Shown: positions 47,691-59,475 of the stretch, piece after piece | How the letters are laid out: each line of letters starts with the position of its first letter | Position numbering within the stretch: position 1 is the first letter of the stretch | Source of the DNA: Seriola aureovittata | Taxonomy: Eukaryota > Chordata > Actinopteri > Carangiformes > Carangidae | NCBI RefSeq assembly: GCF_021018895.1 | Contig: NC_079379.1 | Span: 22,877,776 to 22,941,775, forward strand | DNA length: 64,000 nucleotides | Reading direction: 5' to 3' | The notes under the pieces: generated by a model | The model's database searches: none | Told to the model about the DNA's origin: nothing | The model's input: the letters and a program-made list of their open reading frames with translations, nothing else | Made by a program: the position numbers and the translations under genes

Positions 47691-48698
47691 ATAATACTAG
47701 TTGGCAGTACCGCTGAGCATCTGTGCCTGACATTGCCTTTGGACTAGATTTCATACTTCCACACCTGTATCACTGGGCCCATCAGTGGCCATGCGAGGAG
47801 GGCTGGTTGGCGAGATTCCTTGCCAGCTCATCCATTAGTTATGGGGCTACACATTTATTTATTATGGCAGTTGTCTTGTTCAAGCTGAAGAATATTTCTT
47901 TGCAGTCTTTGAGTCTGGACACAAAGAGTGGGCTTTGATCTGAGAGAGAATGAAATGCTGTGCTGCAGCATAGTAACTCACCTTAACCTTAGTGATCAAA
48001 TCAAAATAGCCTCGTCAATATATAGATATTTGATCACCTCTGTACTTAACTAGGCCATGTTGGCTTTTAGGAGGTATGTATATAGGTTTGTATTCTCAGT
48101 CTTTATAGATGACCACGAGATAAATTGTTGAGCTATATTATATGACATAAGGTATCCATACATATATATTTCTGAAATGAAAACCAGGAACATTTTCAGT
48201 TTGAGGGTCAATATATCATTAAAATATACAATGTTTTTACTTGGTTATATGTATTCTGACCATGCTAACTGTTGCACTGTAATAAACTATGGTGAAGGAC
48301 GACTGATAAAATGATGACTCCCTACCTTTGAAGCTGTGGTTAAGTCCGATTGTCTGTCCCTTGATTAGTTACGTTTCTTTAGTTTGTAAGGGTCCACAGA
48401 TCACAAGCTTTAAAAGGGTTTTTCATATTCAGTATTCTAGGTTGTGAATATTGTCGTGTGAAGTCCATTGCAGACTGTCGGGCAACTTATTCTTCTTCAC
48501 TTCTTCCAACATGAAAAAGATTTTTTCAAGTTCTGGCTCCTGGGCTTTGGGTATGTTTGATTTCGTCAGTTTACTGGCCAGTGATGCTGCTCCTTACTAA
48601 TGAGTGAGCCAGCTAACCTTTTATCTCCCTAGAGACAACAACAAAAAACGGCTAGAAAACAGGAACATCTGGTCACCTTGAACTGACAAATATGCAGA
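47691..48698. other. AT-rich non-coding DNA
   Basis: No gene or repeat assigned. Short forward frames near 47,482-47,938 coincide with the SINE-like fragment and its flank and are not credible genes. Confidence 0.45.
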
Positions 48699-48830
48699 AA
48701 TGTCAATCTGGAGCAGAATATCGAATGTTTCCAACATCTTGTGGAACGGTGCCATGAAGAACTAGCTACTTTAAGAGCAATGGGAGGCACTATCAAGCAT
48801 TATTATAATGTTCCTAATAAAGTGCTACAG
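48699..48830 (+). mobile_element. Tc1-type transposon 3' end
   Basis: The text 'atgtcaatctggagcagaat', 'atgtttccaacatcttgtgg', 'gccatgaagaactagctac' and 'ttcctaataaagtgct' follows the order of the C-terminal coding part and right terminus of the same Tc1 family found inverted at 45,465. Stops interrupt the frame. Only the end remains. Confidence 0.65.
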
Positions 48831-50210
48831 CACAGCCTGATATCCATGCACTGGAGAGCCCAAACATGACATCACAACAATAATATGCTGTTTTACAAAC
48901 TTTATTTTACATGTTATGCTATCCTTGTGCTCCTGCATAGATTAACCTTGTTGATATATGTCATGGAGACAATACAGAATCATGTTATGTTTGCACAGAC
49001 GCTACATTATAATGATTCTATACATGCTTAATGTCATAGCTCAGAAAACAGCTTTCAACACGCTGTGTTGTTGAATGAAAATGCAAGCAGGTCTCAAATA
49101 TTCATTTACAGGATCAATCAAACTTCCACAAAACCACTGAGGTTTCTGTTGGCTTTGAAAAGTGACCTGATGCAAGACATGCAGACAGCAGACAGTTCTC
49201 AGCATGCAAACGTCCACTTTGATAAGACTGGGCAGAGAGAGAGCACACTGCATTGTGGTGTTCTCAGCAGCACTACAGTCATCAGGATGTTCAGATAATA
49301 AACGTGCAGCTCTAGTCAGACACTGGCTTTGCCTCATACACAAACATTTGAACTCCCAGTTAAATAAGTGTATGCAAATGAAGCCAAATCACTGACAATT
49401 TACGGTTGTTTTCATTTTACCAGCAGAGAAAATGTATTCAGAATGATATTTGTCAGAAGAAAATATGCCTGGCTTCTCGCTGCTCCGCCTGCAGATGGTT
49501 TCTGATCCATTTGCCAGAATTCAATTAACAGTGAGAAGAAAATGCTGGGTGTCCTAGTGTGTAACAGTCAGTCTTGCCTCATTCTGAATACAGTAAAAAC
49601 CAAAAAATTCTTTCTGTGAGCTGCTGGTGTGACCTTAGAGATACTTCTTAGTGAGATAAAATGAATTATATTCATTCTTTATACAGCAGACTTGAAAATG
49701 AAAAATTTTAAATTCATGAGACACAAACAATGGAAAGATTGCTAATACTCCAAGGACCCAATGTGCCCTGTGTGATTATTACTGAAGCCAACTTATCAAA
49801 TGTGATGATGTTGCAGCGCACGAGAACATACCTGACTGCCGTGGCATCAAAACAACACCTGTGTTCCCTCTAAGTACTGCGGACAGACTGCATCACTTCA
49901 ATCCCACATATATAAGTGACAACATAATTTAAATGCCTTAATGCCTTAATGTATGAAATATCCAATCTGCTTCTCCGTCTCTTGCCTTTAAACAGTATTT
50001 CAGAAGAGAGATGTGACTGTGACTTCAGAGGGCGCATTATAGCACGGAACAAATCCATCTAAATAACTTTAACAAGATGCCAGTTTGTTTTTCTAAGCTA
50101 CAAGTCAGGCAAACTCAAAACAAGGTGACCACTCAACAAGTCCTCCAACCTGAACAACCGCTGTCCTCAGATACAACCCCGAGGAGTGTCTCCCGAAACA
50201 GCGCCCCTAG
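48831..50210. other. Non-coding DNA
   Basis: No gene recognised. Opposed open frames at 49,041-49,395 cover the same DNA on both strands without splice or start support. The word aatgcctt is duplicated near 49,932-49,950. Confidence 0.45.
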
Positions 50211-50212
50211 TG

Positions 50213-50492
50213 GTTGTCATGGTTACAATAATGAAGGGTCACGGCTAGGTTAGGTTTAGGAAAAGATCGTGGTTTGGGTTAAAATAGGAACTTACTTAAC
50301 ATTAGATGAACTTTGTTGTCATGGTTACAGTAAGAAACACGCGGACTGCACTGACATCGGCAATACCGAACCTTCGTCGCCATGGTTACAGTAATAAACA
50401 GTGATGGATTGGTTAGGTTTATGAAAACGTCGTGGTTTGGATTACTGTTGCTACTTCCGTTAACATTAGTCGATCTTTGTTGTCATGGTTAC
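50213..50492 (+). repeat. Tandem duplication with four X-box-like cores
   Basis: A unit of about 163 bp is present nearly twice. Each copy has a GTYGYCATGGTTAC core, a 'ggttaggttta(g/t)gaaaa' segment, 'tcgtggtttgg', then 'ttaacattag' and a second core. The four cores lie at 50,213, 50,315, 50,376 and 50,479. They resemble RFX X-boxes (GTNRCC-AT-RGYAAC) with one mismatch in the right half. The sequence type is a known style of fish minisatellite. Confidence 0.7.
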
Positions 50493-50499
50493 AATAGTA

Positions 50500-52365
50500 T
50501 GAATAATAGTGTTGTTGTACATGAGCTGCTACTTTTCACATGGAAGTCGAGCACCGCTCTCCTGTGTCATATTCCTGTATTTTGTTGACAACCGCAACCT
50601 CCAGCGGAGTTTGTCGCTCTTTATACTACGTCACCAGACTTCTTCCTTCGTCCTGTCCTAAATACTATGGCCACTAGATGTCGCCTAGCGCCTAATTAAT
50701 ATGTGCACACACCTACAACTGGATACTTCGATAGTGAATAAAAAAAAGTGATGATTCTAGATTTATAAGGAGTGTCTTTTTCTCTGGTTTCTAAACAGAT
50801 TTACATTTATTTGTGATGGACTTCAGACATTATGATGAAAGTGTAAGTCTCATTGAATCTAAAAATATGTGTAATGTCTGTGTGTTCATATTTAATTGAG
50901 TTAGGGCTCATAAAATTATGCAAATTGTGAGCTGCGTGTCACAGCCACTGCTGCTATCACTGCTCACTCTGTTGATAAATGGGCCACTATATTTAAAAAG
51001 AGAGACATGGGTCGGTCAGTTAGTGATGTAAAAATTAATGTGAAGAGAAATTATCATGCAAAGAAGGCACACTCAAAAAGAGCATAGCAGAACTGGATGT
51101 GCAAAGTGGGGTCAGGCCAATGGGCTCCAGATCCTCAGAGGAACCAAAGACCAAATTCACCAATTTGATTAATGACAAATTTGCATATGAACTCAAATGC
51201 ATCATTATCTTAGCTTGAGCTCACAATAATGCTTAAAACGTTAGCTGGAAGTTGTATTTCCAGGACCAAGCCAAGCAGTAAACTCTGCTGAGTGCTTTCT
51301 TTTTCCAGCGCACCACTCAGGGGCCCTAAATAGTGTCCTACTTTGATTATCATTAAGTATTCAGATTTCACAATAAACTATCTTGTGTATATAAATACTC
51401 CGTAGAACCTCTTGTATCAAATCACAAAAACAGGCTACAGTACTCAAAGGGATTCGCTTAACAAAATATTGACTGACAAAGCAGGTGCAAAGTTAATGAG
51501 TGACTGTGTTATTACATCAATATCATTGCTTATAATCACAATTGCCTTTACTAACCGAAAATGCTGCTGCAACTTTTTTTGAGAATAAATTGGTTCCAAA
51601 TTGTACCTTTAACTATCAGCAACTTGTTTGCTCCTCTAAAGGTACACACCAGGGCTCAATATTAGCCTGTTATAGTAGTCTACTGTACAATTGTACTGCT
51701 CCTCTGCTTTGATTTGAGTGTATAATCACTTGAAATTGCTCTGTTTACACATGTGGACATCAGTGAAAATGGGACAGGTGGGTGTAATCATGTTCTTTTC
51801 ACGTTAAACTGTGGACGCTACATGTTACATGCAAATTTGCAAGAATAAAATAAAAAACAAGAATACGCTTCAAAAACAGCAATACACAATTTACTTCTTT
51901 CTAAATTGCTTTCCGAACTTCATATATAACAGTCTGATTTGTTGGTAAATGTTCTGTTATATGAAAGAAATAAACAGTGAGTATCTCCAGTGGCACTCCT
52001 GTCTTCCAGCTACTGGCTTTGTTTTTTGTTTACTTCACTTTCTAAAGCAGATTTTTTTTTTCCTCTCTGACTGAACTAAACAGTGGAGTTTGGTCTCTGG
52101 AATGATTTCATTTCTCCTCAGGTCCATCATCATCATCAGAGTCAATGTGAGAGTTTAAGAGTACACAGATACCTGAGGCCTGTAAGCAGGATTTGAGGTT
52201 AATGAGGTAACTTCAGGTTTTCAGTCCTACGATGGTGGTTCACTCGTTACCGGGGTAAATCACCATGGTAACTTATGATCCAGAGCAAGTTAACCACAGA
52301 TCAAAACCTGTCAACAGCCCAACTACTGACCAATCAGATTACTGGAAAAACTGGCAGATTGGTGA
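50500..52365. other. AT-rich non-coding DNA
   Basis: No gene recognised. The stretch 50,800-51,070 contains ATGCAAAT (50,918-50,925), the POU octamer, within repeat-free AT-rich DNA. Near 51,640-51,670 one frame reads GTHQGSILA, echoing a LINE motif, but flanking sequence gives no support. Confidence 0.4.
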
Positions 52366-52619
52366 CTACATTGCGTCACTATCGGAAACTGACGAGACGG
52401 GCCGGGGCTAGCTTGTTAGCGTGCTAACTTCAGCCGAAGTAAAGAAGACGTGACAGAGTCGAGAGTTAACATTGCCGTTGCTTCTCAGGAGACGGTTCTT
52501 GGTGAGTAAAGGAATAAAGTTTGATGCTGAACTCACAACGTATCTCCTAGAATGGTAAGTAAACAGCTGCTAATGCTAACATTGGCTATGTAGCGATAGC
52601 AAAATGTACAACTACCTCA
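52366..52619 (+). mobile_element. TTAA-type element, copy C, left-truncated
   Basis: The right two-thirds of the element seen at 22,743: 'ctatcggaaactgacgagac', 'gctagcttgttagcgtgcta', 'aagtttgatgctgaactcac' and the right arm 'tggtaagtaaacagctgcta' ending with 'tagcgatagcaaaatgtac'. The left inverted arm is absent and the right end has decayed. Same orientation as copy B. Confidence 0.75.
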
Positions 52620-52949
52620 TAATTAATAATGAGCAGTAGATATTTTCATAAATCAGTCAAATCGTTTTGCTGTTTGAGTCTTTCCATGTGTCCACTCTGG
52701 TTTTAAAACAGAGCTTCAGACAAGGGGGCAGTTTATCACATTAAATACCAACATAACTGTTTAATTTTAATTGAACAAAGATTTTTTAATCTGACAGGAT
52801 TCCTGATAGTGTTGATGCTTTTTTATATATTATATTTTTTATAAATCTGGTCTTAAATGCCATACTCTCACTTTTGGCAATTTAAATTCTTTTGAAATGT
52901 TAAGCCTCTTAATCCCTCTTGCTTTACTCTGTATTTTAATTTATAGGCG

Positions 52950-53525
52950 CCCTAAATCAGTTAGTTTTACTTCTGAAATTTTCTCAGCTTTTATCCGTTG
53001 TCACGCCTAAATTTCACAGGGTGCTTATTGTTGGTGACTTTTCAGATCTTATAAACTCTTTGAACCCTTTTCCATCTGTTTCTGTTTCAGGTCTGTGGTT
53101 TCTCTCCTGAGGCTCTTAACTCGGTGGATATGTTTGTGACTGTCCATAAAGCTATTGTCTTTAACGTCCCACTACCGCTTTCCACTTTATAGTCCCTACC
53201 CTACAACGTGCTCTCACATCCTCAATGCTGGTTCCGCTGCCAAATTCTATGAAGCTTTTAATTCATCTTCTCTTAATTCCATTATCTCTCCCCTCCGTCC
53301 AGATGCTCTGTTAACTTCATTTAACGATCAATGCCCATCCATCCTCGACCAAACTGCACTGTTTAAAACTGGGAAACAAATCACACTCCAGCCCTTAAAA
53401 GACTCTGACGCCAGGGGAAGATTAATAAGTCTGAATTAACACATGTTGCACTTAAAAACTGAAGGGCGATTTACCAGAAAGCAGTTAAGGATCAGCTTTC
53501 TTTTCTTAATTGATATCTTAAAATG
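52950..53525 (+). pseudogene. L2-type LINE endonuclease and linker fragment
   Basis: Translated pieces occur in LINE order. VVTPKFHRVLIVGDF is the conserved endonuclease VGDF motif. VHKAIVFNVPLP corresponds to the SDHKAI-F end of the endonuclease, with H kept. A longer open piece follows (53,219 on) containing AAKFYEAFNSSSLN and SFNDQCPSILDQTALFKT, the linker before the reverse transcriptase. Last comes a stop-broken RAIYQKAVKD piece. Frameshifts and stops separate them, so it is a dead copy of a fish L2/Maui-like element. Confidence 0.75.
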
Positions 53526-53529
53526 AAAT

Positions 53530-55885
53530 CTTTAAAGTAATTAATTCAGTTATCAGCGGTCCCACCTCTTTTTCTGAACCTGATGTTGTGTGTTTGCTAA
53601 CATGTTAGCACGTTAGCTATAACAATCCCATGAGGTTACTGCTTTGAAGTAAGAAACAGAAGGTTGCGCTGATTGTATTTTTTCATAATTTCTTAGCTAA
53701 CATATAATAACATTATTGTGATTATTGTGACATAGGATCTGTGGATATCAACAGTCATTAGCTGCTTTCTGTTGGAATCAGATATTTAGATTCTGTTTGA
53801 TTTAAGGCAGAATTACACAAATAAGTATAAGTAAGAATTGCATGTTTAAGCAGAGCCAGCCATTTTCAGAGTTATGTACTGCCGCGGCCGTATAAATGTC
53901 ACATATCACTACACGCATGGCAAATTTACCAGCTGGGGTCTGCGGCTCACCTGTTGCACTGCACACTCTTTTTATAGTGATTAGACAAATACCTGACAGC
54001 AGCTTTGGTTTTCTTAACCTATGACAAAATATTCTGAAGAGTTTTGAAGGGAAAACGTCTAAAAGTAGCCAGCTGGTGATTAGGTTTATTAACAACGCCT
54101 TACCATGTGGCCTCAGACCTGTGCTGAACTTCACTGCCAGAGCGTTACACAGAGGTGCAAACGTCTCCGGAGCACACTGGAGATGTGACGGGGTGAGGAG
54201 CTCAGCAATCATCGAGGACCTCAGTGTAAAGACGAAGTGTTTCAGGCTGGAGGGGTTAGATTTCCCCAGATGGACTTGTGTTTACAGGAAAGTTGGAAGA
54301 CGGAAAGGCCGTCTGTTCTGCCGCCCTGTTGCCTCCAAACCTGACTAAACAGGGTGGTCTGTGTTTGTAAGGATGGAGTCTGGTAAGTTCAGTTTCATGT
54401 TTGGATTTTGGGTCAATTAGATGAAAAACATAAATGCACCTGCTCAGAGTCAAGTTCCCTTTTATAGGTACTCCACTCTCCATATTGTTACAAATAACTT
54501 GGGCCATTTAAATAAAGGTCAATTATTTAAATTTATTGATTTCATTGTAAATGTCAGGACATTTAAAAAATGGAAAAACTCCCATCCACTTATTTATCCC
54601 TGTTTATCTTGCAGGGTCACAGTGGTGGGGGTTATCAATGACAGTGTACACAGGTCTGCGCTGAAAAAGAGACAGTAATCAATAAGACTGCCTGATTAAA
54701 GAAAGGATTAAGTGAAACAAATAGAAAATATTGTATATTTCGACCATCATGCATACTGCTGACTCTTGGGGATGTGGCGACTTTGCAGTCAGACAGATTG
54801 TAAGTCAACCACGTTTCTATAATCGACCCTGGCTCCAGCAGCAGACAGCTGTTTGTTAACAAGCAAAAATTATGCTACCAGTAAGTTGTATGAGTTTAGG
54901 CCGGCTAACTAACACTTCAATCCTTTTCATGAAAAACACAGAATCCAGACTTCGGCTTTATCCATTCCAAATCATCGCCACAAGTCGAGGAAGCACAAAG
55001 TGAATAAGAAATGAAGATGAAGGAGAGAAGAAGAAGAAGTAGAATTTAAGTAAATGCCAAAATAATTAACATGTTCAAAGGCACCAAATGTTAGCATTTG
55101 GTTAGATAGGATTGGTCCCGCCTAATTTGAGCAGCCCACTCTGAAGCCTTGTTGTTCATTCTCGATGAAAAGGTCATTGCCTGTTGGAAAATATGAGTCC
55201 CTGTCGGTGTCTAAAAGAGGCATGCATAATGTAACAGCTTTTAAAGGGACTTGTGTTACGCAAGTATATTGGGGCATAAAATATAGGACACAAAATAATC
55301 CAGTACATGGAAATGTAACTGGAACTGAGTGCTCTCAGCTAACAACCAAACTTTCAATATTAATGAAGGTGTCTCGTTTTCTGACAGGTTCAGGATAAAT
55401 TAGTAGTTTCTGAATAAACTGAAGGGGTTTTTAAATTGAAGAGTTATAATATTTAGATAAGCGATAACATGAAGGATAATATATGAATGTAACTTTTTCT
55501 TTCATCAGGTCTCACAGGAGTAAGCTAATGCATTAGAAACACTCCCTGTTTTTAATTTTACACCCAGCAGTCACCAATATTCCACCTCTCAGTGCTTGTT
55601 ATTGTTGCATCACGCATTGCAGGAAATGTGTGAAGGGGTGTGCAACTGTGAAGGGCAGTTTTATTACACATGAGCTCCTAGCAGAGTACAAGAGCAAACA
55701 AGGGTCAAAATGAGGAAGCAGAGCGGCTGGACAGAGGTGTTACGTTGGAAACTGCTCCACTTACCCGATCAATCAGTTTCAACAACAATGGATATTTAAT
55801 GTTATCATTGTATTCTCCACATCAAACATGTCACTTTACTTAAACTTGTTGGGAAACCGCGTCTGGGTCGCCTAAAATCAAATTT
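53530..55885. other. Non-coding DNA with a long minus-strand frame
   Basis: A 136-codon minus-strand frame (54,212-53,802) includes exon-like intervals. One at 53,951-54,033 is bounded by a good acceptor (ttttcccttcaaaactcttcag) and donor (ACAG|GTGAGC). Its phase does not agree with the best neighbouring candidate at about 54,105-54,177. I do not recognise either peptide. The rest is AT-rich and unassigned. Confidence 0.35.
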
Positions 55886-55887
55886 AA

Positions 55888-56273
55888 GCTACGCTATGTA
55901 AGTTTTGCTATTGCTATATAGCCAGCGTTAGCATTAGCGGCTGTTTACTTAGCAGTCTAGAAGAAACATTGCGAGTTCAGCATCAAACTTCATTCCTTTA
56001 CTCGCCAACAGCAATAGGTGAAAAGCAACACAAATGTTAACTCTGAGGTTAGCATGCCAACCAGCTAGCCCAGCCTGTCTAGTCACTTTCTGATAGCGAC
56101 TCACTGTAGCCTCCAATCTGCCCTGAAGATGTAGCGCTGCTCAGAGGACGAATTATAACCTCTTGTCTTGTAAACGCAACAATTGCCGAAGCTCTTGACA
56201 AGCAACAATAACCTCTTCCCGCTCCCGGCCAGAAACCATATTTGGCAGCAAAGAAAACTTACAAATAGCCCCT
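55888..56273 (-). mobile_element. TTAA-type element, copy D
   Basis: Begins after TTAA (55,884-55,887) with GCTACGCTATGTAAG, TTTTGCTATTGCTATATAGC and a CAGCGTTAGCATTAGCGGCT arm. The centre matches copy A ('gagttcagcatcaaacttca', 'cagctagcccagcctg'). It ends 'acttacaaatagcccct' followed by TTCA. Most of the right inverted arm is missing, so only the outermost right bases match. Same orientation as copy A. Confidence 0.75.
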
Positions 56274-56534
56274 TTCAGAGTAAAAGATAAATCCTGAAAG
56301 ACTTAAATGACTTTACTCTCGAATCATTATCCTAATTAGTAGGAGTAGTAAGTAGTAGGATTACCTTACATTTTTATTTTTTATTTATTTATTTATAAGC
56401 CGTTAACACATTCAGCGTAATAAGCATTAATTTCGCAAAATAGAAGCGTTTTTTTAATTTTTTTTTTTTTTTTTTTTACAAAAGCCAACAAAACACATTT
56501 GCAAATGTTTTTTGTTTCCATTGAATGACATTAT

Positions 56535-57165
56535 GTGAATAAATCTGAACATGACGATGGATTTCCAGCATCTGCTAAGGGTTGGGACGAAGTTTCAGTT
56601 GCATCAACTGCAATAGCCGATGTAATATTTAACAGAAGGCGACGAAGGAATCTGGTGCTTGTAACGAAGAAAAAGGCAAACCGCTTCAATCTGGCAGTGG
56701 CCACGTATCAGGGATTTTTGGGAATGGATGAATTCAATAAACGGCACTCATCTGAAACCATATGAAACGCATCTTACCCCCCTCCCTCCACACACACACA
56801 CACACACACACAGAATATTTTACATTTTTTAAGCCACAGCATACAGTATGATATGTGTGTGCTCCTTTGAAAATATCCAGCTAAACACCCGCAAACAACC
56901 ATGGTAATAGAGGGAGTCCTGGTGCCTCTACTCCTCACCGGAGACCCTACATCCCCACCCCTACCCCGGTCATGAAGGGCTTCTCTGGTTCCAATTTAAC
57001 AGCAACACAGACGGTTTTTAACGAACACCTCAGTGCCATCCATGTAAAAGTTGAGCACACGTTTGGACACGTGGTCCTTGCCGAGAAGTCCGACATGGAC
57101 CAGAGTCTCATGCCAACAGTGGTGGCTGCATGTTGTGTGACTTTTAGGTCCGAGCACTGCTTCAG
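56535..57165 (+). pseudogene. PIF/Harbinger transposase remnant
   Basis: The C-terminal part (56,901-57,165) reads EGVLVPLLLTGDPT, then after a one-base frameshift MKGFSGSNLTATQTVFNEHL, then VKVEHTFG, KSDMDQSLMPTVVAACC. This is the 'GD-YPL-PWLMK... FN--LS--R--VE--FG... ACC-LHN' pattern of HARBI1-like nucleases, with the K-RWR-L stretch deleted after FG. The 56,535-56,765 frame (RRRRRNLVLVTKKKANRFN, then DEFNKRH) resembles the N-terminal part of fish relatives, less certainly. The catalytic middle is missing and a (CA)n lies between. Confidence 0.65.
56789..56812 (+). repeat. (CA)n microsatellite
   Basis: Twelve CA units, seen directly, lying between the two parts of the Harbinger remnant. 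Confidence 0.95.
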
Positions 57166-57169
57166 CGTT

Positions 57170-58990
57170 TTCCATTTGCTCCAAAGCATGTGACTGAAAT
57201 GTGGAAAAAGTGTTTCCATTCCACTTTAGCAAAGTATTGCTTTGACGAATAGTCTGAGAAACCACCTCATTTGAATGGTTTTTTGTTTTTGTGTTTTACT
57301 TCACAATTTCACATTGTGAGCAAACCTCTTCACACTAAAGTCATTTGATCCATTGTTTAAATTATTATAATTGTTGCAGCTTAAAACATTTTGTTTCTAC
57401 GAATGCAAATTTCTTAAATGCTCCTTAGCCCGAAATGTGTTTAATCTGAAAAAGTTATCTGATTACCTTCCTGCCATGTGAGACCACACACTACTCTTCT
57501 TGTTTTCAGTACTTTAGTCCGTTCTATAAATACAAGTGCACATTGCATCATTTGTTGTGACTCATGAGTTAAACCATGGTAGGTTGTTTCTACTCGGTCT
57601 ATAAATGATAACATGCGGCAGCACAAAGGGTTTGAAGCCCTGCAGTCCTGGCACTGTACGTAATCTAAACCCAGATGGAATAAACGTTGTAAATTGCTGC
57701 AAACAAACTGATGCATGTTTCACATTAATACAAAATGATTTCAACGTGGTCAAAATCCACGTGCTGTTGGCTGATTGTAACATCATGCCTATGCAAACAG
57801 GAGAATTCAGACTGATGCTGTTCCAACACGATGCATCCATACGCAGACTACCGACACGTCACGCCTAATTTATGGCAACATCCATGTCTCATCTGTCCTG
57901 ATCAAAACAAAACAACACACAGCAGAGTCTGTGCAGACAGATGGAAAGGCAGGAATTATTCTGCAAATATTGTGTACAAACAATGGAACATCACCACCAA
58001 ACTGAGGTTGAGTAAGAAGGTTTAATGAGGGGTTTTATTGCAGGTTTCCAAGATTTATTTGGCAGGATTGAGTGTTGGAGCTGTCACCCAACGTTTCACA
58101 GGCTTGACAAAACACCAACACAAATCGAGGCAGCAAGCAGCACAAAAAACAACCAGATGAGTCCTCTGAGGCAGATGTTGGGGGGGCAGTAGGTAGCAGA
58201 TTATATATACACACACTCTATGTATAGATTATACTATATCTAATATCACTGCATGTGTTTCTAAACTCAACATGCCAAAGATTAAAGATAAAACACGGAT
58301 CCACTGACGGCCTTTCCTGATGGAATGCTGTTTCATGAAGTCACTAAAAATCAGTTCACACATTAAAAAGTGAAAAGGACCTTTTGAATTAATAAACACA
58401 CCTTGGGAGAACACTCACTTCTCAGAATTTGAACCATAAGATCAGCTGCTGTTGGAACAAGACAGAGTAAACTACTTGACTTTAATGTCGACTGAGTTAC
58501 ATTCTTTTTAAGGCTCTTTAAAAAAGCAGTTTCAAGGAGGACTGCGTCAGAACGGCTTTAATGAGTTGTTAAACAGAATAACAAGGGTGCTCATCAGTGC
58601 TTGTGCAAGTAGTCACTCCTTTTTTCTCATTACTAGGTTCAAGTTTTTTTTTTAAATATTTTGTGGATTTCGCACAGTTTTAAAGGAATATATAACAGAA
58701 ATTCTTCCAAAAACTCAAAAAAAAAACTTGTGAAGGTTGAGAGCTGTAGTCGGTTTGGATACAGCACTAAAAAGAAAAAAAACATACTCAAAAGCATATC
58801 AACTAGAAACCATCCACACTACTGCTGGTTTATATGATCACTATGAATCAAACAATTAGTGTATTTAGTAATTTACTTCACCAGTAAATCACTAAATACT
58901 CTACTTCTGGTGCAGATGCAAAGCTGCAGCTTCTCCATTTACTCTGAATGAGTTATTTAAAGGGAGAAAGGGTTTCATATACTTGCTAAG
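57170..58990. other. Non-coding DNA
   Basis: No gene recognised. Open frames at 57,441-57,868 overlap on both strands and show no splice support. A/T runs occur near 58,645 and 58,718. Confidence 0.45.
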
Positions 58991-58995
58991 AGCAA

Positions 58996-59001
58996 ACACA
59001 C

Positions 59002-59045
<44 letters not shown>

Positions 59046-59048
59046 ACA
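58996..59048 (+). repeat. (CA)n microsatellite, interrupted
   Basis: More than 20 CA units with a CG and a TA interruption, seen directly. Confidence 0.96.
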
Positions 59049-59184
59049 GTGCACCAGAAAAATACCACAAAATATATTATATTAGATTATATAGATTCAG
59101 CCTTAACATAGAAACTAGTGAAAGGTTTAATGTAATGTTGCTGATATCATGTCAGTGTGACTATCAAAGTAGAAATGGTTACAT

Positions 59185-59475
59185 ATATATGCATTTCTAC
59201 ATTTATTTATTTTCTTATTTCGCTAGATTCCCTAAAAAAAAAAAAGAAAAACGTTGCTCAAGGTGAAAAGTTGCTAAATCTAGTCAAGGTAGTAGTAGTA
59301 GATCCATCCAATCAATCACACCAATCCAGCTTTAGACTGAGTTAGGACCACCTACCCAATTAACATACGGACAGAGAAATACATAAATAAATGTAGAAAT
59401 AAATCAATAGATGAATGAATCTATGTAGAAATGTAGAGATATATAAGTGTAGAAATGCATAAATAAATAACTAAA
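59185..59475. repeat. AT-rich inverted repeat (AAATAAATGTAGAAAT family)
   Basis: The left arm reads 'gcatttctacatttatttat'. The right arm contains 'aataaatgtagaaataaatc' and 'gtgtagaaatgcataaataa', its inverse. This type of TAAATAAATG/TAGAAATG repeat is common in fish. The region between (59,225-59,370) is not clearly part of it. Confidence 0.5.

Noticed and set aside
51636..51670. GTHQGSILA, resembling a LINE reverse-transcriptase motif
   Set aside because: Only nine residues and no flanking similarity; not enough to call an element.
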